DNA of 64,000 bases from Paenibacillus polysaccharolyticus (lineage in GTDB: Bacteria; Bacillota; Bacilli; Paenibacillales; Paenibacillaceae), in contig NZ_FMVM01000019.1 of assembly GCF_900102085.1 (NCBI RefSeq), positions 84,137-148,136 of the forward strand. The letters are read 5' to 3'. Both the position numbers and the translations under genes were made by a program. This document shows, piece after piece, positions 1-8,742 of this stretch; the first letter of the stretch is position 1; each line of letters begins with the position of its first letter. Under the pieces are notes generated by a model. That model saw only the letters and a list, made by a program, of their open reading frames with translations, was not told where the DNA came from and did not search any database.

Positions 1-128
1 TGTCCGGGAAGATTAATAAAGAGAGCATTCACAGGGCAAGAGTAGCTGTATGAAGAATAGCAGACGCAATTCGTATACAGAGGTATTAAGTTTAGAAGGA
101 ATCACATCAGTTATATGGATGGATATAT
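1..128. other. Edge region, no certain gene
   Basis: No complete gene is visible. Short open frames run in from the left edge and stop at about base 45 (frame 1) and base 53 (frame 3), so this may hold the last codons of an upstream forward gene ended by the terminator at 129-167. Too little is present to say which frame is real. Confidence 0.3.
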
Positions 129-167
129 AAAGGTTCTGATCCGTTATCGGATCGGGACCTTTTTTTC
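129..167 (+). terminator. Rho-independent terminator
   Basis: The arms 129-142 and 147-160 pair over about 14 positions with G-U tolerance around a TTAT loop, and a run of T follows at 160-166. It would end a transcript entering from the left edge and insulate the cobalamin operon leader. Confidence 0.8.
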
Positions 168-255
168 ATTTTTATCCAAAATTAATGTTTAGGACAATCT
201 TGAGAAGCGTGGACATTATTTCCTGACCGATGGTATGATGAAGACAATATGAAAA

Positions 256-425
256 CAGCAAGGTGCTCTTGCATAAAGCAAGAGGTAACAGGGAATCGGG
301 TGCAAGTCCCGAGCGGTCCCGCCACTGTAATGGTGAAGCGTTTTCCATGAAAGTCACTCGGTATACCGGGGAAGACAGGAAAGAACGCTAATGATCCAGA
401 GCCAGGAGACCTACCTTGCATGTGT
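256..425 (+). promoter_or_regulatory. Cobalamin (B12) riboswitch
   Basis: The stretch has the hallmarks of an adenosylcobalamin aptamer: the GCCACTG core at 321-327, the B12 box GCCAGGAGACCT at 401-412, and the flanking helices, including the GGGAATCGGGTGCAAGTCCC segment. It lies about 350 bases upstream of cobJ, the first gene of a corrin-synthesis operon, which is the expected context. Binding of coenzyme B12 should switch the operon off. Aptamer edges are approximate because they were judged by eye. Confidence 0.95.
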
Positions 426-584
426 CACCAAACCCTTCGCGGAAAGGAGTGGTGTACGATAAGTTCGGGAAAGGGACAAACCGTGGTTTGTCTTGCGAGG
501 CTCTATATGGGCTATTCTGGCTGCTTATAATTCCTTATTATGGAATATTACAGGCCAGGTTTTTCTGAGTGTAAGTACATGCGT

Positions 585-618
585 ATCTCATCCGTGATTA
601 GGATGGGATTTTTTTGTT
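585..618 (+). terminator. Leader terminator of the cob operon
   Basis: ATCTCATCC (585-593) pairs with GGATGGGAT (601-609), and seven T residues follow. It lies downstream of the B12 riboswitch and upstream of cobJ, so it is the likely expression platform where transcription stops when B12 is plentiful. A second hairpin, GACAAACC/GGTTTGTC (475-492), sits between aptamer and terminator and could take part in the switch. The 160-base gap from the aptamer is rather long. Confidence 0.65.
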
Positions 619-771
619 TTTTCGGACAGGAACAACATTGCCGAGTTAAGTAGAAGAAATGATGTGTTACAGGGCTATAAGCGATAGAGACACATCTGTA
701 TCGGGGAACTTTTGGGATAAACAAGGTTGGGGCATTAATTGTATGACAAGTGGAGTGAGGGGGAAAACGGG

Positions 772-2709
772 ATGCAAAAGCAAGGCAAGTTGCTGATCAT
801 CGGTTTCGGTCCAGGTGCGATGGAGCACATAACGAAACGGGCACTGGATGCATTGCAGGAAAGCGAGGTCATCATTGGATATAACACCTATGTGGATCTG
901 ATCCGGCCTTTGTTGAATGGACAAGCCATTGTGCGTACAGGTATGACGGAGGAAGTCAGCCGGGCACAGGAAGCGGTAAGACAAGCGGAAGCAGGCCATA
1001 TTGTTGCCGTAATCTCCAGTGGGGATGCCGGGGTATATGGTATGGCAGGACTTGTATATGAGGTGCTGATCGAGCAAGGCTGGAAGCCGGATACTGGCGT
1101 AGCTGTCGAGGTTATTCCTGGCGTGTCGGCTATTCAATCGTGTGCGTCCTTGCTTGGTGCGCCTGTCATGCACGATGCTTGCACGATCAGTCTTAGCGAT
1201 CATCTGACACCATGGGAAACGATTATTCGGCGGGTTGAGGCAGCGGCTTCCGCTGATTTTGTTATTGCTCTGTATAATCCCCGCAGTGGACGCCGGACAC
1301 GCCAGATTGTAGAAACGCAAGAGATGTTGCTACGTTACCGTGATCCAAAGACACCGGTTGGCTTGGTCAAAAGTGCATATCGGGAGCGCCAGGACGTGGT
1401 CATGACGACGCTGGAAGATATGCTGAATCACGATATCGGTATGTTAACCACCGTGATCATCGGCAATTCCTCGACCATGATGTACGAAGGGCTCATGGTC
1501 ACGCCGCGCGGATATCAGCGGAAGTATACGCTGAACTCCGCGGAACAGCCGCTCAGGCCACATGAGCGGCTACGCACCGAAGCCGAGCCATGGTCGCTCG
1601 GCGCGCAAGAAGCCCGCGCTGCCGCCTCCGGCGAGGCAGCGGGCAATGGCACGGCCCGCGATGCGCAGGCCGTGCCACCGGCGGAGCCAGCCCTGCGCGG
1701 CGCCAGCGCCGGAGCGGGCACGGCTCCGCAAGGGCAGCCGCCCGCAAGCGCATGGGCGGCAACCCCGCCTGCGGCAAGCCCGGCGAGCGGTGCTGGCACC
1801 GCCGTGCTTGCCGCAGAGCGGCCCGCGTCCGCGGCGGCAGGGGCCGCGCCGCGCGCTGCCGCCGTGGCGCCACGCGCCGGCGCAGCCGAGCTCGCCGCCG
1901 AGGCGCTGACGCGGCTCGCGGCAGGCGGTGCGCTCGCAGGCGAAGCGGCAAGCCGCTGGCTGGACGCATCGGCGTCAGGCCCGGCAGCCGCAAGCGCGCA
2001 GGGCGCGAGCAGCGCAGCGGTGCTTGGCGCAGCCGCTGCTGTGCCCGTGCCGGGGCGCAAGGCGCCGCTCTTTGAGATCGGCGTGTCGCCCGGCGTGGGC
2101 AACAAAAAGTTCACCGCCGCTCAGATGGCCCTGCTGGCGCAGTGCGCAAGCGAGGATGGTGAACTCGAGTATACGCCAGAGCACCAGATTATTCTGAGAG
2201 TGCCGACGTTTGAACCGGATGCGCTGGTAGATGAGCTGCGCGCAGCAAACTTTATCGTCGTGCCGATCGGGGATGTGATCAAAGTCAAAGCTTGTGACTT
2301 CTGCAATCTGGAGAAGGACGACGCGGTGCCGATGGCTAACCATTTGCAGGACGTGATCGGTGGATTGTCTGCTCCGAAGGAAACGAGCGTAGCGTTAAAC
2401 GGCTGCGGTATGGCTTGTTACGGGGCAGTGCTGGAGGATATCGGTATCGTGTACCGCAAAGGAGGATACGATCTGTTCCTTGGCGGGAAAAAGTTTGGCC
2501 GCAATGCCCACCCGGCTCAGCCTGTAGCAGAGGGCATTCCGGGTGATCAGATCGGCGGCATTGTGGAACGTATTGTCGCGGAGTACAAGGAAAAAGGTCA
2601 TCCGAACGAGCGGTTCCACAAGTTTTTCAAACGTGTAGGAGTCATTCAAGGCTTCCGTCATGTGGATGCGCCAGTCACTGTTGAAGTGAATCCGGTATGC
2701 GGTGACTAA
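772..2709 (+). CDS. cobJ: Cobalt-factor III (precorrin-3B) C17-methyltransferase fused to a nitrite/sulfite reductase-like domain (CbiH60 type)
   Basis: The protein has three parts. Residues about 1-245 are a SAM-dependent tetrapyrrole methylase (IIGFGPG near the start, SSGDAGVYGM, EVIPGVSA, ALYNPRSGRR) that methylates C17 and contracts the ring. Residues about 260-430 are an Ala/Pro/Gly-rich linker of very high G+C. The C-terminal about 210 residues are a nitrite/sulfite reductase half-domain with CDFC and NGCGMACYGA cysteine motifs suited to an iron-sulfur cluster. The same fusion is known as CbiH60 in Bacillus megaterium. The ATG at 772 is chosen because GGAGTGAGGGGG lies about 8 bases upstream; a TTG at 739 in the same frame has no such site. 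First gene after the B12 riboswitch. Confidence 0.93.
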   Translation: MQKQGKLLIIGFGPGAMEHITKRALDALQESEVIIGYNTYVDLIRPLLNGQAIVRTGMTEEVSRAQEAVRQAEAGHIVAVISSGDAGVYGMAGLVYEVLIEQGWKPDTGVAVEVIPGVSAIQSCASLLGAPVMHDACTISLSDHLTPWETIIRRVEAAASADFVIALYNPRSGRRTRQIVETQEMLLRYRDPKTPVGLVKSAYRERQDVVMTTLEDMLNHDIGMLTTVIIGNSSTMMYEGLMVTPRGYQRKYTLNSAEQPLRPHERLRTEAEPWSLGAQEARAAASGEAAGNGTARDAQAVPPAEPALRGASAGAGTAPQGQPPASAWAATPPAASPASGAGTAVLAAERPASAAAGAAPRAAAVAPRAGAAELAAEALTRLAAGGALAGEAASRWLDASASGPAAASAQGASSAAVLGAAAAVPVPGRKAPLFEIGVSPGVGNKKFTAAQMALLAQCASEDGELEYTPEHQIILRVPTFEPDALVDELRAANFIVVPIGDVIKVKACDFCNLEKDDAVPMANHLQDVIGGLSAPKETSVALNGCGMACYGAVLEDIGIVYRKGGYDLFLGGKKFGRNAHPAQPVAEGIPGDQIGGIVERIVAEYKEKGHPNERFHKFFKRVGVIQGFRHVDAPVTVEVNPVCGD

Positions 2710-2979
2710 GAGTGGAAGTGCGTAGTTTGGGTTACGGGCTTGAAGTCCACTTAAGCATCAGCAGCAGAGTGATCTACGGAAGATAAGAGGCCACAAAGCC
2801 AAAAGTTAACCCAGACACAACTCGGCTGAAACCCAGCTGATTGAGATAGATACAACATTTACAGCTTCATCAATACAGACTTAGACATAGATTATACCTT
2901 TCTTCCTTGGAACCGAGTGGAGAGCCTTACGAATATGAGAAATCTGATCTGTGGATCGGACAGAGGAGGAAATACGAAG

Positions 2980-4206
2980 ATGGATGCAATTTTGTTGGTG
3001 GGACACGGGAGCCGTGATCCCGAGGGGAACCGCGAGTTAAAGGAGTTTGCACGTGAGGTCGCGGAGCAAGCACCGGAGAACACAATGGTCGAAACCTGTT
3101 TTCTGGAATTAACCAGACCAAGTATTGCGGATGGAGTTACCGCTTGTGTAGATCGAGGCGCAACCCGTGTCGTACTCGTACCGATTATTTTATTTGCAGC
3201 CGGTCATGCCAAAATTGATATTCCGAATGCGATTGATCGTGCCAAAGCTCGTTATCCGCAAGTGCAGTTTATCTATGGGCGTCCGATTGGTGTACATGAA
3301 AAAGTGGTGCAAATTATGCAAACTCGACTGCAAGAGGCGCAGCCTATACGGGTTGCAACTCAAGTTGAAGGTGGAACAGAAACAGCAGTTGCATTGGCCG
3401 CTCCGCCTGCTACGGTGACTGATGAAGAGACCGCTGTACTTGTACTTGGACGGGGAAGCAGTGACCCGGATGCCAACAGTGACTTTTTCAAAATGACCCG
3501 TATGCTGTGGGAGAAGTTGCCGTACAGATGGGCGGAAAGCAGCTTTATCGGCGTAACCCAGCCTTCTTTCCCGGATGGATTGGAACGTTGTCTCTTGCTT
3601 GGTGCGAAAAAAATTATCGTCATGCCGTATTTCCTCTTTACCGGTGTGCTGATTAAACGCATTGATGAGATGACGGCCGAATTTGCAGCCGCGCATCCAG
3701 ATATTCAAGTCGAAATCGGTGGTTATTTCGGCTTCCATCCGAAGCTGGTCGAGCTGGTGTTGGAACGTGCGCACGAGGGGCTATATGGAAGGGTTACAGC
3801 CAACTGTGACAACTGCCAGTTCCGCCTCGAAGCGGCCAAACACCATCATCACCATCACGACCACGACCACGACCATGATCATCACCATGACCACCATCAC
3901 CATGATCATCACGATCACGGACATGACCACGGGCACGATCACCACCATCATGAGCACGATCATCACGATCATAGCCACGACCACGAGCATTCCGAGCACG
4001 CTGCGGAGGCTGCATCTACTCGTGAGGCAACACTTGATTTCCATCATGACCATGACGAAGAGTTGCATCACTCACACCATGAGCACGAAGGACATCGGAG
4101 CAACCAGCAACACGCTTCAGAAGCAACAGCAGGAGATATTCAGCAGCATGCATCCTCTTCTCAGGCACAAGTGGCAGCAACTTCCGAGCAGGTGAAGCGT
4201 TCATGA
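2980..4206 (+). CDS. cbiX: Sirohydrochlorin cobaltochelatase CbiX with His-rich C-terminal tail
   Basis: Inserts cobalt into sirohydrochlorin, the committing step of the cobalt-early route. Two CbiX repeats are visible, beginning LLVGHGSRDPEGN and VLVLGRGSSDPDAN. They are followed by a CDNC cysteine pair, matching the MxCxxC iron-sulfur motif known in Bacillus megaterium CbiX. A tail follows of about 60 residues made almost only of His and Asp, then a second, weaker His-rich stretch; both are presumed metal storage. At about 408 residues it is long for the family because of the tail. The start is the ATG preceded by GAGGAGG (2963-2969). The stop overlaps the start of cbiJ by 4 bases, implying translational coupling. 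Confidence 0.95.
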   Translation: MDAILLVGHGSRDPEGNRELKEFAREVAEQAPENTMVETCFLELTRPSIADGVTACVDRGATRVVLVPIILFAAGHAKIDIPNAIDRAKARYPQVQFIYGRPIGVHEKVVQIMQTRLQEAQPIRVATQVEGGTETAVALAAPPATVTDEETAVLVLGRGSSDPDANSDFFKMTRMLWEKLPYRWAESSFIGVTQPSFPDGLERCLLLGAKKIIVMPYFLFTGVLIKRIDEMTAEFAAAHPDIQVEIGGYFGFHPKLVELVLERAHEGLYGRVTANCDNCQFRLEAAKHHHHHHDHDHDHDHHHDHHHHDHHDHGHDHGHDHHHHEHDHHDHSHDHEHSEHAAEAASTREATLDFHHDHDEELHHSHHEHEGHRSNQQHASEATAGDIQQHASSSQAQVAATSEQVKRS

Positions 4207-4973
4207 TCCTTATGTTATGCGGTACAAGCGATGCACGTGAACTTGCGATCCGAATCCAGCAACAAGGACATAACGTCCTGACGTCGGTTGTGACCGAGAG
4301 TGCAGCCCAAAGTCTGACCGAAGCCGGTTTACCAGTGCGGACAGGCCGATTGACCGTAGAGGCGATGGTGAAGCTGATTCGTGAAAAAAATACCCCTGTC
4401 CTTGTGGATGCGAGCCATCCTTTTGCCGAAGAAGCCCATGCGAATGCTATGGAAGCCGCGAAACAAGCGGACATTCCTTACATTCGTTACGAACGAACGG
4501 GGCTTGCTTATGATGACCATGAACTATTACATGTCGTGTCATCTTATGATGAGGCAGCACTCAAAGCCAAAGAGCTGAAAGGTTCTGTCATGCTGACAAC
4601 AGGCAGCAAAACGCTGCAAATCTTCACCAAGCACCTGCTCGGTGATCCGGATATAAGACTTGTTGCACGCATGCTCCCCCGTCTCGACAATATGGAGAAA
4701 TGCGGTGAGCTGGGTGTAGAGCAACGCAATATTATTGCGATGCAAGGACCTTTTTCCCGAGAAATGAATGAGGCACTTTACAAGCACTATGCAACAACGG
4801 TGATGGTCACCAAGGAAAGCGGTAAAACCGGAGCCGTGGATGAGAAAATCCAGTCTGCACTGGAGCTGGGCATTCATGTTGTGCTGATCTCACGTCCAGA
4901 GGCGGAGTTTGGCACGGTGTTTGATCATTTTGATGGTGTACTGGACGAGCTGAAAAGTATTTTGGGGAAATAA
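4203..4973 (+). CDS. cbiJ: Cobalt-precorrin-6A reductase
   Basis: CbiJ/CobK family, about 256 residues, normal length. It reduces the macrocycle of (cobalt-)precorrin-6A using a pyridine nucleotide. Visible family features are the N-terminal MILMLCGTSDARELA, a nucleotide-binding start of the form GTSDxxxLA, VDASHPFAEEAHANA, and MVTKESGKTGAVDEK near the C-terminus. Its ATG overlaps the cbiX stop (ATGA). The operon context leaves little doubt about the assignment. Confidence 0.93.
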   Translation: MILMLCGTSDARELAIRIQQQGHNVLTSVVTESAAQSLTEAGLPVRTGRLTVEAMVKLIREKNTPVLVDASHPFAEEAHANAMEAAKQADIPYIRYERTGLAYDDHELLHVVSSYDEAALKAKELKGSVMLTTGSKTLQIFTKHLLGDPDIRLVARMLPRLDNMEKCGELGVEQRNIIAMQGPFSREMNEALYKHYATTVMVTKESGKTGAVDEKIQSALELGIHVVLISRPEAEFGTVFDHFDGVLDELKSILGK

Positions 4974-5054
4974 TCTCCCCGATAGGCTTAATTTGAATAA
5001 CGCAACTTTGAACGGCTTTATTGTAAATATCGAAAGAAGAATGGAGTGATTCGG

Positions 5055-5702
5055 GTGGATTTTAAGACGGAATTTAAACCGCTGACCGTGCAACCTCAGG
5101 AAATTGAAGGTAAGAGCTTTGAGATGATTACGGAGGAACTGGGGGAGCACCCGTTTACCGATGAGCAGTATCCAGTCGTACAGCGTGTGATTCACGCTTC
5201 GGCTGATTTTGAACTGGGCCGTAGTATGGTGTTTCACCCGGATGCGATCCAGGCAGGGATTGCGGCGCTACGTGCAGGTCAGTCAGTCATTGCCGATGTG
5301 CAGATGATTCAGGCGGGTGTGAGCAAGGATCGTATTCGCGGTTTTGGCGGCGATGTACATGTACATATATCCGATCCAGATGTAATGGAAGAGGCCAAAC
5401 GCCTCAACACCACGCGTGCCATCATCTCGACGCGCAAAGCAACCCAAATGTATGACGGGGGCATCTACGCCATCGGTAACGCGCCAACGGCGCTACTGGA
5501 ATTGATTCGTCTTGTCAAAGAGGGCGAGGCCAAGCCGGGGCTGATCATCGGCATGCCGGTAGGTTTTGTATCCGCGGCCGAGTCCAAGGACGAGCTACGC
5601 AAGCTGGACATTCCTTTTATCACCAACATCGGTCGCAAAGGCGGCAGTACCATCGTTGTGGCAGCACTCAACGCAATCTCGTTGATGGCTGTAAAGGCAT
5701 AG
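5055..5702 (+). CDS. cbiC: Cobalt-precorrin-8 methylmutase
   Basis: CbiC/CobH moves the methyl group from C11 to C12 to give cobyrinate (or hydrogenobyrinate in the aerobic route). The family motif VIHASADFELGRSMVFHP contains the catalytic His, and IGNAPTALLEL and GMPVGFVSAAESK follow. Length about 215 residues is typical. The GTG at 5055 is favoured because GGAGTGA (5043-5049) is well placed; a GTG at 5046 would add three residues. Confidence 0.93.
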   Translation: MDFKTEFKPLTVQPQEIEGKSFEMITEELGEHPFTDEQYPVVQRVIHASADFELGRSMVFHPDAIQAGIAALRAGQSVIADVQMIQAGVSKDRIRGFGGDVHVHISDPDVMEEAKRLNTTRAIISTRKATQMYDGGIYAIGNAPTALLELIRLVKEGEAKPGLIIGMPVGFVSAAESKDELRKLDIPFITNIGRKGGSTIVVAALNAISLMAVKA

Positions 5703-5720
5703 AGCAGCGGGAGTACTAAG

Positions 5721-5756
5721 GCGGTTTGCCTCGTTCGACCAGCGAGGTCAAACGAA
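5721..5756 (+). other. Intercistronic hairpin in the cob operon
   Basis: GTTTGCCTCG pairs with CGAGGTCAAAC (one bulge) around a 9-base loop. No T-run follows, so it is not a normal terminator; it could protect or process mRNA between cbiC and cbiD. Confidence 0.45.
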
Positions 5757-5864
5757 ATCTACCTGATCTGATTTAAGTCTGGTTAGCGAGCCGTGCCGAA
5801 TCCTAATGAGAACTGGAAGAGTCTTCACTAAGGGCCATGTCCGAATCTATTAAAGTCCAGCAAC

Positions 5865-6064
5865 TTCTAACGATCACCAGGAAGCTTATTTAGCGTAAAA
5901 TCACCTTCTTGAAATTCTAACGATCCTGAGGAACGTTATTTCGCCCAAAACCACCCAAAAGCGCTGGAAATCGCACTGTTTTAGTGAAATAGCGTCTCCT
6001 GAGATCGTTAGAATTCCAGCGAGGGCATATTAGGCCGAATAACGTTATCTGTGATCGTTAGCGC
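5865..6064. repeat. Palindromic interspersed element, copy A (four units)
   Basis: Four related units of about 30 bases share the core TAACGATC followed by CCAGG-like and GCTTATTT-like parts. The first two (5865, 5915) point forward and the last two (5984-6017, 6035-6064) are inverted, so the whole can fold on itself. A degenerate extra unit lies at 6146-6164. An equally built copy is at 19505-19703, with fragments at 22036 and 63601. The element fills the 620-base gap between cbiC and cbiD in mid-operon. It resembles a REP/BIME or small MITE-type element; no protein is encoded. Confidence 0.8.
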
Positions 6065-6325
6065 TCAGTCGTGAGTGTGTGGGTGTTAAGTAAATGAGAC
6101 GCTTAGCGTGCGAGTCATCAGAGATGGGGATTCCGCTCCGGTAACTTCTAACGCTCTCCAGGGGTTAGTGTACAGTTACTAGCACCGCAGTTGTTGAGTA
6201 AAACTAAAAATTAATGTATCAACAATCCATACAAGACCAAACAACAATGAACAATCAACATCAACCAACAATCAACATAAGCGCACGAACAAGCTAGCAT
6301 ATAGAAGGACGGGAGGTTCAAAGCC

Positions 6326-7480
6326 ATGGAAAAGAAACGCATGAAGAGCGGAGAAGCACCGGACCCGGATAAACCGATGCGTTCCGGCTTTACGACCGGG
6401 GCGTGTGCAACAGCTGTTGCCAAGGGAGCGACGCAGTTCCTGTTAACGGGTCATATCCCTGCGCAAGCCGTGGTTTCCTTGCCCGCCGGCTTTGACCACT
6501 CGTTCGAGCTGATCGAGCAGGAACTGATGACGGACGGTACGGCGACCTGTGCCACGATCAAAGACGCCGGGGATGACCCGGACGCCACACATTTGGCGAA
6601 AATCATTGCGCATGTGTCTTGGCGGGACGAGCCGGGGGTAGAGCTGGATGGCGGCATTGGTGTGGGGCGTGTTACGAAGCCAGGATTGCCCGTGCCTGTT
6701 GGGGAAGCGGCCATTAATCCCGTGCCGCGCCGTATGATTACCGAAGCAGTCACCCAAGTACTTGCGGAATATGGTACTGCAAGAGGGGTACGAGTGGTTA
6801 TCAGCGTACCGGACGGCGAAGAGATTGCGAAGAAAACGCTCAATGCACGGCTTGGCATTCTTGGCGGTATCTCCATTTTGGGTACACGCGGCGTGGTCGT
6901 TCCGTTCTCTACTTCAGCGTACAAAGCCAGTGTAGTACAGGCGATTTCCGTTGCGCAGGCTTCCGGTTGCGAGCACATTGTGCTGACAACAGGCGGCAGT
7001 AGTGAGAAGTACGCCATGAAAATGATGCCCGAACTGCCGGAAGAAGCCTTTATTCAGATGGGTGACTTTGTCGGCTTTGCGATCAAACACGGGAAACGGC
7101 TGGGCATGAAACGCATCAGTCTGGTCGGGATGCCGGGCAAATTCGCTAAAGTGGCTCAAGGGGTCATGATGGTGCACTCCAAAAGTGCGCCGGTGGATTT
7201 TGGATTTCTTGCGTCCGTGGCTCGCGAGACCGGGGCTGGCGATGAACTGGCGCAAGCGATCGAGGAAGCCAACACGGCGACTCAGGTAGCAGATATGATG
7301 ACCGAAGCGGGATATTTGCCTTATTTTGAAAAGTTATGCTTATACGCCTGCCAGCACTGTCTGGAACATGCGGGGGGCGGCGTAACGGTGGAAGTGGTGC
7401 TCGTCACCATGAAAGGAATGGAACTGGGGAGGGCGGAAATCAGTGAACTCGAACATAACAACTGGAGCAAAGAATCGTAA
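6326..7480 (+). CDS. cbiD: Cobalt-precorrin-5B C1-methyltransferase
   Basis: CbiD methylates C1 after ring opening by CbiG; it is specific to the anaerobic pathway. The family motif RSGFTTGACATAVAKGA is near the N-terminus, followed by GGIGVGRVTKPGL and LTTGGSSEKYA. Length 384 residues is usual. A GGGAGG site lies about 12 bases before the ATG. The 3' end overlaps cbiET by 38 bases. It follows a 620-base gap occupied by an interspersed repeat, so separate promoter activity cannot be excluded. Confidence 0.94.
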   Translation: MEKKRMKSGEAPDPDKPMRSGFTTGACATAVAKGATQFLLTGHIPAQAVVSLPAGFDHSFELIEQELMTDGTATCATIKDAGDDPDATHLAKIIAHVSWRDEPGVELDGGIGVGRVTKPGLPVPVGEAAINPVPRRMITEAVTQVLAEYGTARGVRVVISVPDGEEIAKKTLNARLGILGGISILGTRGVVVPFSTSAYKASVVQAISVAQASGCEHIVLTTGGSSEKYAMKMMPELPEEAFIQMGDFVGFAIKHGKRLGMKRISLVGMPGKFAKVAQGVMMVHSKSAPVDFGFLASVARETGAGDELAQAIEEANTATQVADMMTEAGYLPYFEKLCLYACQHCLEHAGGGVTVEVVLVTMKGMELGRAEISELEHNNWSKES

Positions 7481-8732
7481 TATCCGCATTATTGGCGTAG
7501 GTGAAGAAGGCGCGGCGGGGCTGACGGCAGACAGTCTACAACTCATTCAGGAGGCCGATGTGCTGGTAGGCGGCGAACGTCTGTTGCAATTTTTCCCGGC
7601 ATTTGCGGGAGAGAAGATTGTGATTAAGAGCAGTTTGAATGACCTCGTTGCGAAAATAAAAGCGTTGCAGGACTCGCACACCATCGTTGTGCTTGCGTCA
7701 GGAGACCCGCTGTTTTACGGCATCGCCGGATATTTCGCGCGCAAACTCGGCCCGGATCAGCTGGATATCCGGCCTAATCTCAGCTCGCTGCAGCTGGCAT
7801 TCGCAAGGCTTGGCGAGAGCTGGCACGACGCCGTGCTCGAAAGCGTGCACGGTCGCCCGCTCAAAGGCCTCGCCCAGCGCATCGATGGCAAAGCTAAAGT
7901 CGCGCTGCTCACGGACGAGCATAACAGCCCCGCTGCGATCGGGGCTTATCTGCAACAGTTCGGCATGACCGAGTACGATGCCTACGTTGCAGAGAAGCTG
8001 GGCGCGGCAGACGAGCGTGCCCGCCACTACACCCTGGACGAGCTGGCAGCGGCGGAGTGCAGCCCGCTGAACGTCGTCATTTTGTTGCGCCGCAAAGATG
8101 CACCGGCGCCGCGCAAAGGCTTCGGGTTTGCAGATGAGGAATTCCATCAGCGCAAACCCGAGAAGGGCCTCATCACCAAGCGTGAAGTCCGCGCGTTCAG
8201 CTTATCCGAGCTGAAACTGGGCGATGACAGCATCGTGTGGGATATCGGCGCAGGTTCGGGCTCGGTGGCGGTGGAGTGCACGCGGCTGGCGCCGCGAGGC
8301 CAGGTCTTCGCCATCGAAAAAAACGAAGGTGACCTCGTGAACATTGAGGCCAACCGGATCAAATTCCGGACGGATTTTACCGTCCTTCATGCCAAAGCGC
8401 CAGCGGGGCTGGACGAACTACCGGGTCCGGATGCGGTGTTCATTGGCGGCAGCGGCGGTGAACTCGCGCAGCTGATCGCCTTGTGTGCGTCCCGGCTGCG
8501 CCCCGAGGGACGCATTGTCGTGAATGCAGCGACCATCGAAACGCTGCATGACAGCATGAAGGCGATGCGCGATGCGGGCATGGACGCCTCCGTGACTTTG
8601 CTACAGACGGCGCGGAGCAAGCCGATCCTGAACATGACCCGTTTTGACGGACTGAATCCGATCTATGTCATTACAGGTCAATTTATAGCAGGAGCAGAAG
8701 CGGAAGCCGAAACAGCGAACGGAGCGGAATAG
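7443..8732 (+). CDS. cbiET: Cobalt-precorrin-7 C5-methyltransferase / cobalt-precorrin-6B C15-methyltransferase (decarboxylating), CbiE-CbiT fusion
   Basis: A two-domain protein equivalent to aerobic CobL. Residues about 15-215 are a tetrapyrrole methylase (IIGVGEEGAAGLT, VVLASGDPLFYGI). Residues about 235-415 are CbiT, a Rossmann-fold methyltransferase with VWDIGAGSGSVAVECTRL and VFIGGSGGEL. Together they methylate C5 and C15 and remove the C12 acetate carboxylate. The GTG start has GGGAGGG 10 bases upstream and lies inside the end of cbiD, implying coupled translation. G+C is visibly higher than in neighbouring genes. Confidence 0.93.
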   Translation: MNSNITTGAKNRNIRIIGVGEEGAAGLTADSLQLIQEADVLVGGERLLQFFPAFAGEKIVIKSSLNDLVAKIKALQDSHTIVVLASGDPLFYGIAGYFARKLGPDQLDIRPNLSSLQLAFARLGESWHDAVLESVHGRPLKGLAQRIDGKAKVALLTDEHNSPAAIGAYLQQFGMTEYDAYVAEKLGAADERARHYTLDELAAAECSPLNVVILLRRKDAPAPRKGFGFADEEFHQRKPEKGLITKREVRAFSLSELKLGDDSIVWDIGAGSGSVAVECTRLAPRGQVFAIEKNEGDLVNIEANRIKFRTDFTVLHAKAPAGLDELPGPDAVFIGGSGGELAQLIALCASRLRPEGRIVVNAATIETLHDSMKAMRDAGMDASVTLLQTARSKPILNMTRFDGLNPIYVITGQFIAGAEAEAETANGAE

Positions 8733-8742
8733 TTTGCAGAGA

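Noticed and set aside
1515..2114. Long Ala-rich open frames on the reverse strand and in other forward frames inside cobJ
   Set aside because: They follow from the very high G+C of the linker, which removes stop codons; no ribosome sites or recognisable protein features.
3781..4071. Met/Val-rich reverse-strand frame opposite the cbiX tail
   Set aside because: A mirror of the CAC/CAT-GAC/GAT codons of the His/Asp tail, not a membrane protein gene.
5865..6064. Possible CRISPR array
   Set aside because: Units alternate in orientation, spacers are unequal and of no fixed length, and no cas genes are present.
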